DNA of 64,000 nt, taken from NCBI GenBank assembly GCA_903813345.2, contig CAIIXF020000008.1, positions 10,381,278 through 10,445,277 of the forward strand, written 5' to 3'. The translations under genes were made by a program, and so were the position numbers. The notes below the pieces were generated by a model. The model saw only the letters and a list, made by a program, of their open reading frames with translations, did not search any database and had not been told where the DNA came from. The stretch's first letter is position 1; the number at the start of each line of letters is the position of its first letter. The stretch is from Owenia fusiformis (lineage: Eukaryota > Annelida > Polychaeta > Sabellida > Oweniidae). Positions 23,727-35,105 of this stretch are shown here, one piece after another.

Positions 23727-24216
23727 CACCCTATGCAGACAGAGCCTGTGGGAAATATTGGGTGCGGCGCAAATGAGCGGAGGGTGCGGAGCTAACGGTC
23801 ATTTTTGAATTTAAAATTGGGATATTTCTGAAACTAAGCCGTTTTGGGACTTCAAATATACCAAGATATGTGTATTTGACACCAAATATCAATAAAATTG
23901 TGAAAATAGTAGTGCAATTCATTTTATAGCGACGCATTATGCCTTAAACATTTCCCAGACCTATATATTTTGAGACCATCCTTTTAATACTGCGTCCCCA
24001 GCATTCATAAAAAATGGTGTTCAAGATACACTACCCATGCAAATTATTTTTGCATCTTGGAAGCCAGGCAGTATCTGTGTGATTTTATAAAATTCGGAAA
24101 TGTTCTTCAGATATGAGCCCCCTCTAAATATTGGGTGCGGAGGTACGTTTATGGAGCACCCTCCCCTCATTTGCTCCGCACCCAATATTTCCCACAGGCT
24201 CTGTCTGCATAGGGTG
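23727..24216. mobile_element. Miniature element with TATAC target duplication
   Basis: CACCCTATGCAGACAGAGCC at the left end is repeated in inverse at the right end over about 58 bp. TATAC lies directly on both sides (23722-23726, 24217-24221). It inserted into the left arm of the long hairpin that follows, because the joined flanks restore the CTTGGTATACGCAGC sequence seen intact at the hairpin's right end. Confidence 0.9.
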
Positions 24217-25252
24217 TATACGCAGCGAACGGAAATTGACCGGTACGGGTCAAAAGCTGGACCGGTACGGGTTAACGGTTTTATTTGAATTTAAAACAGC
24301 CATAACTTGCTCAATATTGACTTCTTCGTGTCTAATTTGAAATATATGATGCCTCCCGATGCTTTTAAGTACCCCAATTTTTTACAGATTTTTAAACGGA
24401 CCAAAACTCTCTAAATGCGCATTTATGCTCTTTTCTCTCGAGAACGACTGTCTCATTTTCACGATAACTTTTATTTAGTACTTCTAACATATAAGATCTA
24501 TTTTTCCCCATCAAGGTATGATGTAAATGACATGCTATTTACATCTTGTGAGTTTCAATGACGCGCGTTTGATTTTATAAAAAATGCCAAACTTTGTGAC
24601 AAAGAATTTCATCCTGCTTGCAGCGAGTAAAAATGAGGCCAATCTACTGGTATTTTGGCTATGTCATTTATTGTTCGCATCCACAAGATTTATTACAATC
24701 TGACACAGATGACAGTGAGGACGACGAAGCCAACGATGAAAAAGGACACAAGAAATTTCGAGGTAAGCGATCTAAAAGATCAGGCAGGATGCGAACAATA
24801 AATGACATAGCCAAAATACCAGTAGATTGGCCTCATTTTTACTCGCTGCAAGCAGGATGAAATTCTTTGTCACAAAGTTTGGCATTTTTTATAAAATCAC
24901 ACGCGCGTCATTGAAACTCACAAGATGTAAATAGCATGTCATTTACATCATACCTTGATGGGGAAAAATAGATCTTATATGTTAGAAGTACTAAATAAAA
25001 GTTATCGTGAAAATGAGACAGCCGTTCTCGAGAGAAAAGAGCATAAATGCGCATTTAGAGAGTTTTGGTCCGTTTAAAAATCTGTAAAAAATTGGGGTAC
25101 TTTAAAGCATCGGGAGGCATCATTTATTTCAAATTAGACACGAGGAAGTCAATATTGAGCAAGTTATGGCTGTTTTAAATTCAAATAAAACCGTTAACCC
25201 GTACCGGTCCAGCTTTTGACCCGTACCGGTCAATTTTCGTTAGCTGCGTATA
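24217..25252. mobile_element. Long near-perfect hairpin with exon-like loop
   Basis: Arms 24217-24682 and 24787-25252 are each 466 bp and differ at only about seven positions, with no gaps. The 104-bp loop is unlike the arms: it encodes DTDDSEDDEANDEKGHKKF in an open frame and then has AG|GTAAGC, a good splice donor. It may be a captured host exon or a remnant of a transposase N-terminus. The outer ends continue as CTTGGTATACGCAGC. A more diverged related terminus lies at about 25280-25380. Confidence 0.85.
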
Positions 25253-25682
25253 CCAAGGGTGTATACACCCTGTATAGTCTGTATATGCGCAGCTACCAAT
25301 AATGGACCGGGTGGGTGCGACAGCGTGACTAATGGTTATCAGCTGGTAACGGTTACCTTTGAATTTAGATAACCCATCTTAGCCTAAATATCAACTTTTT
25401 TTGCCTTTGAAATCTATGATACTTTGGATAGTATCACTATTAGCGAAATGAAGATTCCGGCCCAAATTCCAGCTTTAGTAATGGAGTTGCACAAAAAGGA
25501 AACATAAGCGACACAAACATATTAATGTAATTCTTTAATACAAAATGCGTAATTCTTCATAACCTTATAATAATCATATTAGTGTGTATCAAGTGTCCAA
25601 TAAACCTCGTGTGATATAATTAATTTTAAAATACGCTTTGTTTGCGTAGGACATGTGATATCTGTAAATCCATGATGTGTTA

Positions 25683-25688
25683 TTTATT
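25683..25688 (-). promoter_or_regulatory. Possible poly(A) signal of countin-like gene
   Basis: AATAAA on the minus strand, about 140 nt after the stop codon of the countin-like gene. Cleavage evidence is lacking. Confidence 0.45.
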
Positions 25689-25825
25689 GTATCATCAGAA
25701 TAGATATTGAATACGGAAAATCAGAGTTGAAAATGAGAGTTGCCAAATTTTAGATTGACAAACGTCCAATTATGTAATATCAATTGCAAGAGTCCCATAT
25801 TCAGGAGACATGACTGGTAAGTGTT

Positions 25826-28800
25826 TTATGTAAACCGTCTCCATCTCATGCCCTCTGGTGTGATGGTGAAGTTAGTACTACCTTGGTCGAACACTTTACT
25901 ATGAGGATGTTTACTTCCACATTCACCGTTACACACAGCTGAAAAACGAATGTTAATTAATCACACCCGGTGATCGTGAAAATGGGACGGAGGGGGGGGG
26001 GAGCAGGCAATTTCCGCTAGAAAATTCAACAAATCTGGTAAAATTATTTTTTCAAGACATAGTTTACGATTGAATTGCAAATTGAATAAGCGCACGGTAT
26101 GATAAAATATGTTAGGTATTCTAGGATTATTTTTCAACCGATACTCTTTTAAGATATAAGATCTATTAAAAAAGGCGCAACACAACCAACGTGCAAAAGT
26201 CAAAGTTTTTGCTATAAATCAAGCAACAATGGACTACACGACCTGTAATAAATACTTGTAAGTGATGTTATCATAACTAAATTAATGTCATTGCTGAATT
26301 TATAAAATAAGTTTCCATACGTAAAATAAAAAATAATCGAAAATAATTAAAATGGGACGGAGGGGGGGGGGAGGGGACGGAGGGGGGGGAGTAATAATTC
26401 CATGAAGTGAAACAACTTCACACGAATTCTTGTATTTGAAAAATGAACTCATTAACTTAGTAAGAAACTGGATGATATACCCATGGAGACTGAAAAATGG
26501 GGACATTTGGAGTAAAAGGACTTAAAGTCGCGAAACATCTCTAATCATGTCTTATATACATATTGCTCCCCCCCCCTCCGTCCCCTCCCCCCCCCTCCGT
26601 CCAAAATTCATTATTTTCGATTATTTTTTATTTCACATATGGAAACTTATTTTATAAATTCAGCAATGACATTAATTTAGTTATGATAACATCACTTACA
26701 AGTATTTATTACAGGTCGTCCAGACCATTGTTGCTTGATTTATAGCAAAAACGTTGATTTGTGCCTGTTGATGGCCTTGCGCCTTTTTTAATAGATCTCA
26801 TACCTTAGATGCGTATCGTTTCAGAAAAAATCCCAGAAAACCTAACATATTCTACCATACCGTGTGCCTATCCATTTAGCAATTCAATAGTAAACTTTTT
26901 CTTGAAAAAATAAATCTTCCAGATTTGTTGAATTTCCTAGCAGAAATTGCCTGCTCCCCCCCTCCGTCCCATATTCACGATCACCGGGTGTGTTAATATA
27001 TGATTCGACGTATAATTATACAATAAACTATTTGTGAAATTTTGTGAAACTTTGGATGTGGCTATTCTATTCATTTAATGTGTGCGTCAATCAAACTAGT
27101 GTCAACTGTCACCTCCTATATCCGAACAACCCAATTCACGAGGATATCATTTTAATAAGGTTGATTTGGTTACTAAAAACGCTGATTTGGTACAATGAAA
27201 ACACAGAGTGAAACAGATTATCTACTTACCAACTTGTACGGGATAAGTTCCAGGTTCCCATTTCTCACATGGTCCTTGAGACGGGTCACAGCCGGGGTCG
27301 GGTTGGGCTTTTAGTTGAATATTAAGTTCGTAGTTACCTGCGAGCTTTGCTTCATTCAGGAATGCTCCCTCTTAAATTTATAGAAACAAGTTATTGTAAT
27401 ATTTCCTTTGGTTGGTGTAAACTTTACACTGTAAAGTGAGGCCATTTTAAAAGCATGTTTTAACATACTGTCGTTTCTGAGAAACGTTTAAAGCTTTTGC
27501 CCATCACCATTAATCCCTTTCTAGATTACCATTGCCAATTTCTACATAAGGGCAGTGGATGATTGCATAATTTCATTAAACACTGAAAGAGGTATTATTT
27601 TTAAAACCGAATTAAAATGGCCCCTTTAGGGATTTCAAATGTCCCGCTTGAAGTATGACGTAATGACTGACCAATCAGAGAAGTTCCTGACCAAACTTTG
27701 AACCAATCAGAGGCAGAGGTCAATACGACTAGATAGCGTGGGTGCAGAGATAATAGGAAGCGCAACCAAAGTTTGACCACTGTTTATAGTTATTTTTATC
27801 GCTTTTCTTCGAAGTGAGGTAAGAAATATTTACTAGTATGTTTTTTAACCCTCCGTCCTTCCCCATGGTGCACCACCTGTACTGAGACGGGGCGTTTTTT
27901 ATACGCCCCATCTAATTTATGTCTGTGTTTAACATCACTCTTCTTCTTCCAGTTCAAGAAAACTGTAAGCATTACTTCTGGGGTAATCTTAGATATGAGG
28001 TTAGACTCCCTATTCCCAATGTCAAAGAAGTTAGTTGTTAATAATTGTACAGATATAAAATATAGAACAATTTTTGTAATGGATAAATACTTTTTCAACT
28101 TATAAATAGTAGAAAATGGTGGAGTTGCCGGTTACATTAAACTTAATCGTATTAGCCTAATTCTCAGAAGTCATTTACTAGTTGATGTCACTTTTCTTCA
28201 TTAGTGCAAGTGCACTGGAACATACCGACTGGAAGGCCATCCTGGGTCTCTACTTGTAAGATGACTTGGCCTGTGCCAGTACCATTGTTGGTAGCCCACA
28301 CTAAACGGATGTTAAAAGTACCTAGAGCGAATTAAAAAAATGTTTTTTGTTATGCAGGAATTTGTATACATGGTCAGCTGGAAAGATAGTGAACTTGAAT
28401 AATGTTTGATTATATATTTCAGAATTCTCAATCGCAACGAATCGCAATCGAACGATACGGTAAATTGTGAAATGGTGTTGAAGATAACTAATAAGCTTTA
28501 TATACATTACCTTGTGGTCCAGATGGTGGGTCCACTGTGAGGGATGTGATCTTTGCATCTCCATTATCGTTAATTGGGCACGCTCTAAGCAGCTGACAGT
28601 AGTAAATGGGATCTAAATCAGCCCTACAGTAACACAAACAAGAATTTATCTACAAACAGTAGGTCGGCACAATAATTGTTAAATAATCGATTTGATTTTT
28701 TCCGTTTTCCATGAGATGGTAAGCCGTTTACATAAAGGACTAGACCATGAACCAGATAAAATCCCGAATCTCCATCGACGGGTGAAACTAGGTGCTCATT

Positions 28801-31800
28801 TGGAACCTGCTTAGCAAATAATCCAACATGTCTTCTTTAAACTTAAGAGTAAATGCCTTATCAAAAGAAGCTCAATGATACTTTATAACGCATGGAATAC
28901 CTGTTGATAATCTTGATGAATTCTTTAATTCCTTCTACATCACAGAACAGAGTGCATACAACACCCAAAGCCTTACTCCCCGTCTCTTGTTCTAATAGAC
29001 TGCAGAGTGCACTGCACGAACCAACAACACCCGAGTCTAAAATAAATTGAATGAATAACTATAAAATTGATTCCTGGTGTTCAATTACAATAAATATTTG
29101 CAAGAAAAACCAGTGCAACCACTGAAAATCCCCTCAAGCTTGCACTGTCATGCATCAAGGCTTAATTTAGTTCTAAACCTTGAAATATGTTTTCCTCATC
29201 CAGAATGAGGATGAGGGTATCTTTGTCCGACAGAACGGATGGCAGGCATTGCCCATACTTACTGAGAATGATATTGAGGAGGGCGTTGAGCGCATTGTCA
29301 CCGAATTGTATACAGGTTGGACAGAGGTCGAGGCCTGACTGTGGCCTAGAGGGGACCTTTACCAGCTGAGTGAACACATGGGCGTTGTTCTTGTGTTGCT
29401 TGAGATAGTATGGTGTGAGAGCCACACACTGACTCACCAACAGAACGCTGATAACTGCACACAAAGCTTGCTATAAAGAAAAAACGACAATTTTATAACG
29501 CTCCTTCCCATTTATTCAGGTTGACTCTTTTGAAATATTAAGTTATTTTATGTCATATGATGTTACACTTCATTTGCATATCAAAGAGCAGGGGCGGATC
29601 CTGGTAAGAAAATATGAATAAATATTACTGTATTAAAACATCCAACCATCAACGAAATGGTGGACATATCATTTTATATATATAGAGAGAGAGTTATCTG
29701 AGACTAACATTTATGTTAGTCTCAGGAGTTATTGATATACTAGTCTCTTGACCACCCATGCATCCAGGGCCGTCAGATGGGGGGGGGGGTGCGATGGGTG
29801 CGACCGCACCCCCCTTTGTCACCCCCCAAAATAAATTTGAAAAAAAAATTTGAAAAAATTTTTTTTTTGAAAAATATTTTTTTTTGTATTTTTTTTCATT
29901 GACTCATACACTTTTAAAGTACCCAGAAAGAACCAAATAGCATCTTAAAATTGCAAAATTTTCTAGGGGTATTGGCTCACACCCCCCACAAAACAATGGA
30001 AAAGTTCTAAATTTATTTTAGAGTTTTGTCTCAGACACTTTTAAAGTGCCCAGATATCATCAAATAGCTCCTTGATACAGTTAGTGTTTCTGGGGGACTT
30101 ACTCCCCCTCTTGCATCTTGCACTTGCATAACCCCCCCCCCCCCCCCCCCTCTGGCGCCCCCCCCCTCTGGCGCCCCCCCCCAAAAAAGTGATTTTCTCA
30201 AATTCTTTAATTGACTCATACACTGAAAGTGCCCAGAAAGCACCAAATAGCGTCGTAAAATTGTAAAATTTTCTAGGGGGAGTGGGCCACCCCTCACACC
30301 CCAAACAAAACAATGGAAAAGTTCTGAATTTGTTTTATGTATTGTCTCAGACACTTTTAAATTGCCCAGACATCATCAAATAGCTCCTTGATAAAGTTAA
30401 TGATTCTGGAAGACTAACACTTACTTGCCCTCTGGCATCCCCACTCCACCTCCCCCTCTGGCAGCCCCTCTGCCTTAACACCCCCCCCCCCAAAAAAAAA
30501 TTGAGATTTTTCAAATTTTTTATTGACTCATACCCTTTGAAAGTGCCCAGAAACACGAGGGGAAAGAGTACCCGTGTATATACGACCTACCGCCGAGCAA
30601 AGACCCGAAGATGTCTGAAAATGTATGGGGTGGGTTGTAAACTTTTGTTTATATCTTGAATTTCTCAATATGAGAAACAGATAAAACACAGAATTGTGTG
30701 TAACTGATAAAGTTATTGTTCCAGGCACTCATGTTTGCAAAATAATGAGTACTTAGCGCAATGTTTACTATCCAATCGCTAAATTCAACTTTTAAATATT
30801 TGAATGATGATTTACATCTTGAATAAGTAACAACCATGGCTGTCTTTACTTCATTCGATTCAAAGATACAATAGGTGTAAATGTATCATATTTATTTCAC
30901 TGCCATACGTTGCATATCATTGAAATCACCGGTGAAAGTTGAAAATGAAAGACCCGATTATGTCACGAGTACGATTATATAGGACCCGAAGCTACCACCG
31001 AGCTATTCCGACTATACCGTGAGTAGAACCCGATGAGGTAGTGAGTAAGCTTTCGAATGAGCATATAATATCATGACGATATCACAAATATTCCTTTTTA
31101 TTTATCATATACTCCTGGCACCGGGATATAATATAATATGATATAATTCCCGCAGCACTATACGTCAACGTCTGTTTCCGGCAAAGTTCTTTAAAACATT
31201 GAATTCATGCTTACACTTGAATCACCATAATTTCCTATGTGTCTATGGTAAGAGTGCAACCCCAAAACATTTAATTCTGCATTGCAAGCGCCATTCTACT
31301 CAAAGAACACAACTTGAAGAATCCCAAGCTTCATATCCTCGAAACGAAAATTACCGTGATCTTTCTTTGATAATACAATACCATAGTCAAAAACATTGTA
31401 AATCCATTTTTTGCCATTTAACTCAGGCACATTAACTTTAATACTCAGTAATGGATGGTGCTGACTGAAGTGGACCACAAAGTCATCCATCTCGTGTGAT
31501 TTATAACTACTGTGGAAGCATTTGTACCGAGGACCTGAAATACAATGTTTCGATGTGCAGTGGTAACTGGTGATAGCCATATTTTTTTCAGTTTCATTTA
31601 TTGTTCACAACAAAATGATTCACATGAATGATGCAGATTGTATGTTTATTATTTTTTCATCAGCACGTCATAAACTCGACGATATAATCGGATTTCAACA
31701 GATTTTACTCAAGTAATGTTCGGATTCTGAGATCCTTTACTCAAGATATTTTCGGATCTTTATAATATTACTCGTCGATCACATCGGGTCCGATGTCCGA

Positions 31801-34800
31801 TAACCTCGGATCTTTTAGGACAAAGTTTAAGTGAAGATTTTGCTGTTCAAAAGTGCTATTTTGACCTAATATTTTGACACTTAATATATTATGCATATGC
31901 ACATCCATTTACCGACCCAAGTATGTCTTATGTATGGCTCATTATCAATTAAAGCGAGTATGAATGAGAAAAACAAATCGAAAACCATTAAACGTTTACC
32001 TTATCTCTTAATTTGGACATAAAAATATATTTCAACTATAATTCTAGGCCAATTGCGCCTGCTAGAACATCTTAGTAACAACTCTAACCATCCAAAGAAA
32101 TTGTTAGTGACATTTTATTACCTTTATTGTCCATTTTCCTACGAGATGACATTATCAAACATTTGCTCGGCGGTATGTGCGTGTCTTGCTCGGCGGTAGG
32201 TTGTATATACACGGGTACTCTTTCCCCTCGTGAGAAAGCACCAAATAGCATCTTAAAATTGTAAAATTTTCTTGGGACTTTTAGGCACAGACACTTTTAA
32301 AGTGCCCAAACTTCATCGAATAGCACCTTGATATTGTAAATCTTGATATGGGGGACAAACACTTGCTCCCCCTCTGGCACCCCAGCCCCACCTCCCCCTC
32401 TGGCACCCCTCTCCCCCCCTTTGACACTCCCAAAATTTGAAAAAAAATTGCGATTGTTTTTCAATGTTTTATTGACTAATACACTTAAAAGTGCCCAGAA
32501 GCACCAAATATCATCTTTAAATTGTAAAATTTTCTAGGAGAGTTAGCCACCCCTCACATCCCCCACAAAAAAAGAAAATATTCTGAATTTCATGTATTGT
32601 CTCAGACATTTTTTAAGTGCCCAGACATCATCAAATAGCACCTTGATATGGTCAATGTTTCTGGGGGACAATCCCTTGCTCCCCTACTGGCACCTCACCC
32701 CACTTCACCCTCTCATTACCTCTCATCCTCTTTGGCACCCCCAAAAGAATTTGAAAAAAATTCACATTTTTTTATTGAGTCATAACGCACAAGCGCACCA
32801 GATGGTTGCAAATTGGCTCCAAATACAACCAAATTTCAAAATTTTCCTGGGGGAGAACCCCCAAACCCCCCCTCAATGCTCGGTTTTTTATTCACTCAAC
32901 TCTTACTCCAGGGCTGTCAACTTGGGACCACCTAATATGAGTGACTTACAAATGTTGGACACCGAAGTCCAAATCTGAACACTTTTGTCCAAATTTTGAA
33001 CACCTTTGGCCAACTTTTAAACACCTTTGGCCAAAGTTTGAGCACCTTTGCTAAACTTTTATCACCTCAAATTTTTCGTTTTTTTCCCACGTTCGTATTT
33101 TTACCGTATCATAAACATATTTTGAAAAATTTTTTACAGAAACATATTTGCGTGACAATTACCAGGTAAAATGCGTATTTGCGTGACATTTTGTGTCACG
33201 CAAAAAAAACTGGCGTGACTTCAAATTCTTCAGCAAATGCGTGACAAATTTGACAGGCCTGTTACTCCCGTGGTGGTGGCGTACTACTTAGAAACTTACA
33301 CTTTGACAGTGCCCAGAGAAAGCACCAAATAGCATCTCAAAACTGTAAAATTTTCTAGTGGGAGTGGACCACTCCTCACAACTCCATAAAACAATTGGAA
33401 CGTTTGGAAGTTGCATGCATTTGTTAATTCCAAACCAATATAGGGAGTAACTGACCCCCCCCCCCCCCCTCTGTCTTACGCGATTTCATTTACGCGGCAA
33501 AAATGACAATTTTATATTCTCTTTTGTAAGCTAAAAACCGCACCCCCCTTGGAGAAAAGTGTCTTACGGGCCTGAATCCCCTTTATAAAAATGCAACTTG
33601 AGACTATGATTTAAGAATAAATGTTCTCTTTGACTTAATTGCACTTACTCTACACAAGATTGATTTAAGTGCAGTCATGAGATCAAAGCAAGACATTAAA
33701 TGAGATAATTTTGACAATAAGATTCCTCATGTTGACATAAGATTGAAATTTACCCCTGTAAGACGATTAGGTTTCTATTCACTGATGATAAGACATGGGT
33801 CCTTAAAAGGGCTTTTCAGTTTAAGATGCGCGTACTTCATAGATAACTCACACTGACTCGAACAGTTCATAATCAGAACGATCTTTTTTAATTGTACTAT
33901 CTTCATGTTGGTTAAGCGTGATCTGAAAACTTTGGACAAGTTCGCATAAAACATGGAGGTCCATGTACAGAACTAAGATCTGGTTCATATATTCTTTGTT
34001 TGATAGCTTGCTTGTTTATTTGCTTGTTTGTTTAGAAGCCTTAATATCATAGTCATACAAAGGAAATCTTGGTTGATTTTACAAAAAGTATTCAAAATAT
34101 TAAAACAAAAACCCCCAAAGTAGATAAAATTAAGATAAACCTTTTATTTCATTAACAAGATACTTTTAAATCAACCAAACTTTCTTTTGTACAATTACAA
34201 TATTAAGAGCCCTAAACACGTTATGTCTATGTCATTTTGTTTCAATGAGGTTCGGATGGATGCTTCATTTCATTCCGAATATTATACAAAGAACCATGGG
34301 CATTCAAAAGCCCATGAAAGATCAAAAGAAGTGTCTGATGTGTTTTTTAAAACAACATAGAGAGAAGTATATGTATATATTTATACACCTTTAACACCGA
34401 ATGACATCTAAAATATTTCTACACATGAAAATCATTCTTGATCCAACAAGGGTATTTCAATTCTTGAAGGATGATAAAAATGTCAAGAAGCACTAAATGT
34501 TAATATTTTGCAATAGATTACAAAAACCTAGGATGAAGAAATTATTTTCTTTATTCAAGCAAAAACACGGTGCAACCACGACAGTTCAAGTAAAATGGTA
34601 ATTTGTGTCTTTTTCTACCAGCCTATTTAACTTCTTTCACCGCAAAATGCGCTCAATAAAGATTGTAAACCTGATGATAGCTGATGCTTTATGTTGAAGT
34701 CATATAAAACATTTTACATTTCTGGTTTGATGATCATTGCATGAGAACAGATAAAAATATTTATTCCTTTTTAAATCCCATATGCCGGCTATTTTCAGCC

Positions 34801-34869
34801 TAAGGTTTCAATAATTTTTTTCATTTCTCAATTTATAAAAGTAGAATTTTATCCACAACTTACCTTCAT
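25826..34869 (-). CDS. Countin-1-like saposin-B secreted protein (7 exons)
   Basis: Exons on minus are 34864-34869, 29179-29470, 28901-29036, 28511-28623, 28226-28321, 27230-27370 and 25826-25938. Phases agree and total 298 residues. The first coding exon is only ATG AAG before GTAAGT. It joins QALCAVISVLLVSQCVA to make a normal signal peptide cleaved near residue 19. Residues of about 50-160 form a saposin-B type domain with cysteine pairs CPTC, CSALC, CTLFC and YYC...RAC. The C-terminal part has DPPSGPQ, TFNIRLVW and a GCDPSQGPC segment. This layout matches countin-like proteins, named after the Dictyostelium cell-counting factor subunit; animal members are secreted or lysosomal with unknown function. 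Its 5' end faces CFAP73. The first intron (5.4 kb) and last intron carry large inserted elements. The microexon is inferred from phase and donor, not transcript data. Confidence 0.85.
25962..26992. mobile_element. Long hairpin element with TTAAT target duplication
   Basis: Arms of about 430 bp (25962-26393 and 26566-26992) start CACACCCGGTGATCGTGAA and end with the complement. Each includes two GGGACGGAGGGGGG tracts near the loop or end. TTAAT flanks both sides (25957-25961, 26993-26997). It sits in the last intron of the countin-like gene, its end 23 bp from the exon 7 splice acceptor. No coding region. Confidence 0.88.
29698..29725. repeat. Perfect 13-bp-arm hairpin
   Basis: CTGAGACTAACAT, two bases, then its exact complement. 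It lies in intron 1 of the countin-like gene beside a TATATA/GAGAGA tract. Confidence 0.8.
29767..33571. repeat. 312-bp tandem repeat block, interrupted
   Basis: About five units, each with GACTCATACACTTTTAAAGT, GCCCAGAAAGCACCAAATAG, TGTAAAATTTTCTAGGGG and GTCTCAGACACTTTTAAAGT, then C-rich stretches. Unit starts at 29901, 30213 and 30525 are exactly 312 bp apart; later units at 32474 and 32777 have drifted. The block starts CAGGGCCGTCAGATGGGG and ends TCTTACGGGCCTG, so the whole array may be one expanded element. It is split by the insertion at 30554-32232. Small extra repeats (CACCTTTGGCCAA-type at 32950-33066, GCGTGAC-type at 33150-33250) lie near its right end. Confidence 0.8.
30554..32232. 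mobile_element. TIR element with AGAAA target duplication
   Basis: Starts CACGAGGGGAAAGAGTACCC and ends with the complement, about 47 bp of TIR that also carries CTACCGCCGAGCAA. AGAAA flanks both sides, and the undivided target (GCCCAGAAAGCACC) is present in the neighbouring 312-bp units, which proves the insertion. On the minus strand near 31540, CAG|GTCCTCGGTACAAATGC opens a frame of about 80 codons with C/H residues (YKCFHSSYKSHE, VVHFSQHH). This could be a captured or decayed zinc-finger exon, but I do not recognise it. Confidence 0.88.
34295..34316. repeat. CATGGGCATTCAA hairpin, copy 2
   Basis: CATGGGCATTCAAAAGCCCATG, a compact version of the hairpin at 9402-9431. It is followed by TTAAAACAACATAG as in copy 1. 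Confidence 0.65.
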
Positions 34870-35105
34870 GTCTGAATAACTGCACAACTAATGTAAAATC
34901 ACCAGGTACTATGTTTGGAATTAAGTATCACATGACTGTCACATGATCTAGTTGTCCTAGTGAACTCATTTGAATAAAATTGTGTACAAAGTGGCCATAT
35001 TGGATTTTCACCTGAAAAATTGCACGAAAAGTACAGTTTTTACATGGTGTTCAGTCTACATACGAAACACATTTTCCATAAATACGTGAATATAACTCAA
35101 GAAAT
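34870..35105. promoter_or_regulatory. Bidirectional promoter region, countin-like / CFAP73
   Basis: Only 236 bp separate the two divergent start codons, so both promoters and 5' UTRs must lie here, unless untranslated exons sit further out. Two TCACATGA boxes (34928-34935 and 34939-34946), the MITF/TFE M-box form, lie about 60-75 bp upstream of the countin-like start. GTTGTCCTAGTGAAC at 34951-34965 resembles an RFX X-box with a 3-bp spacer (one mismatch to GTHNYY-N3-RRNAAC) and lies about 140 bp before the CFAP73 start. No clear TATA box. Confidence 0.6.

Noticed and set aside
29464-29470. Start codon of the countin-like gene in exon 2
   Set aside because: The codon at 29462-29464 is TTG, not ATG, and the frame runs back into a TAG splice acceptor. 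The ATGAAG exon at 34864-34869 fits better.
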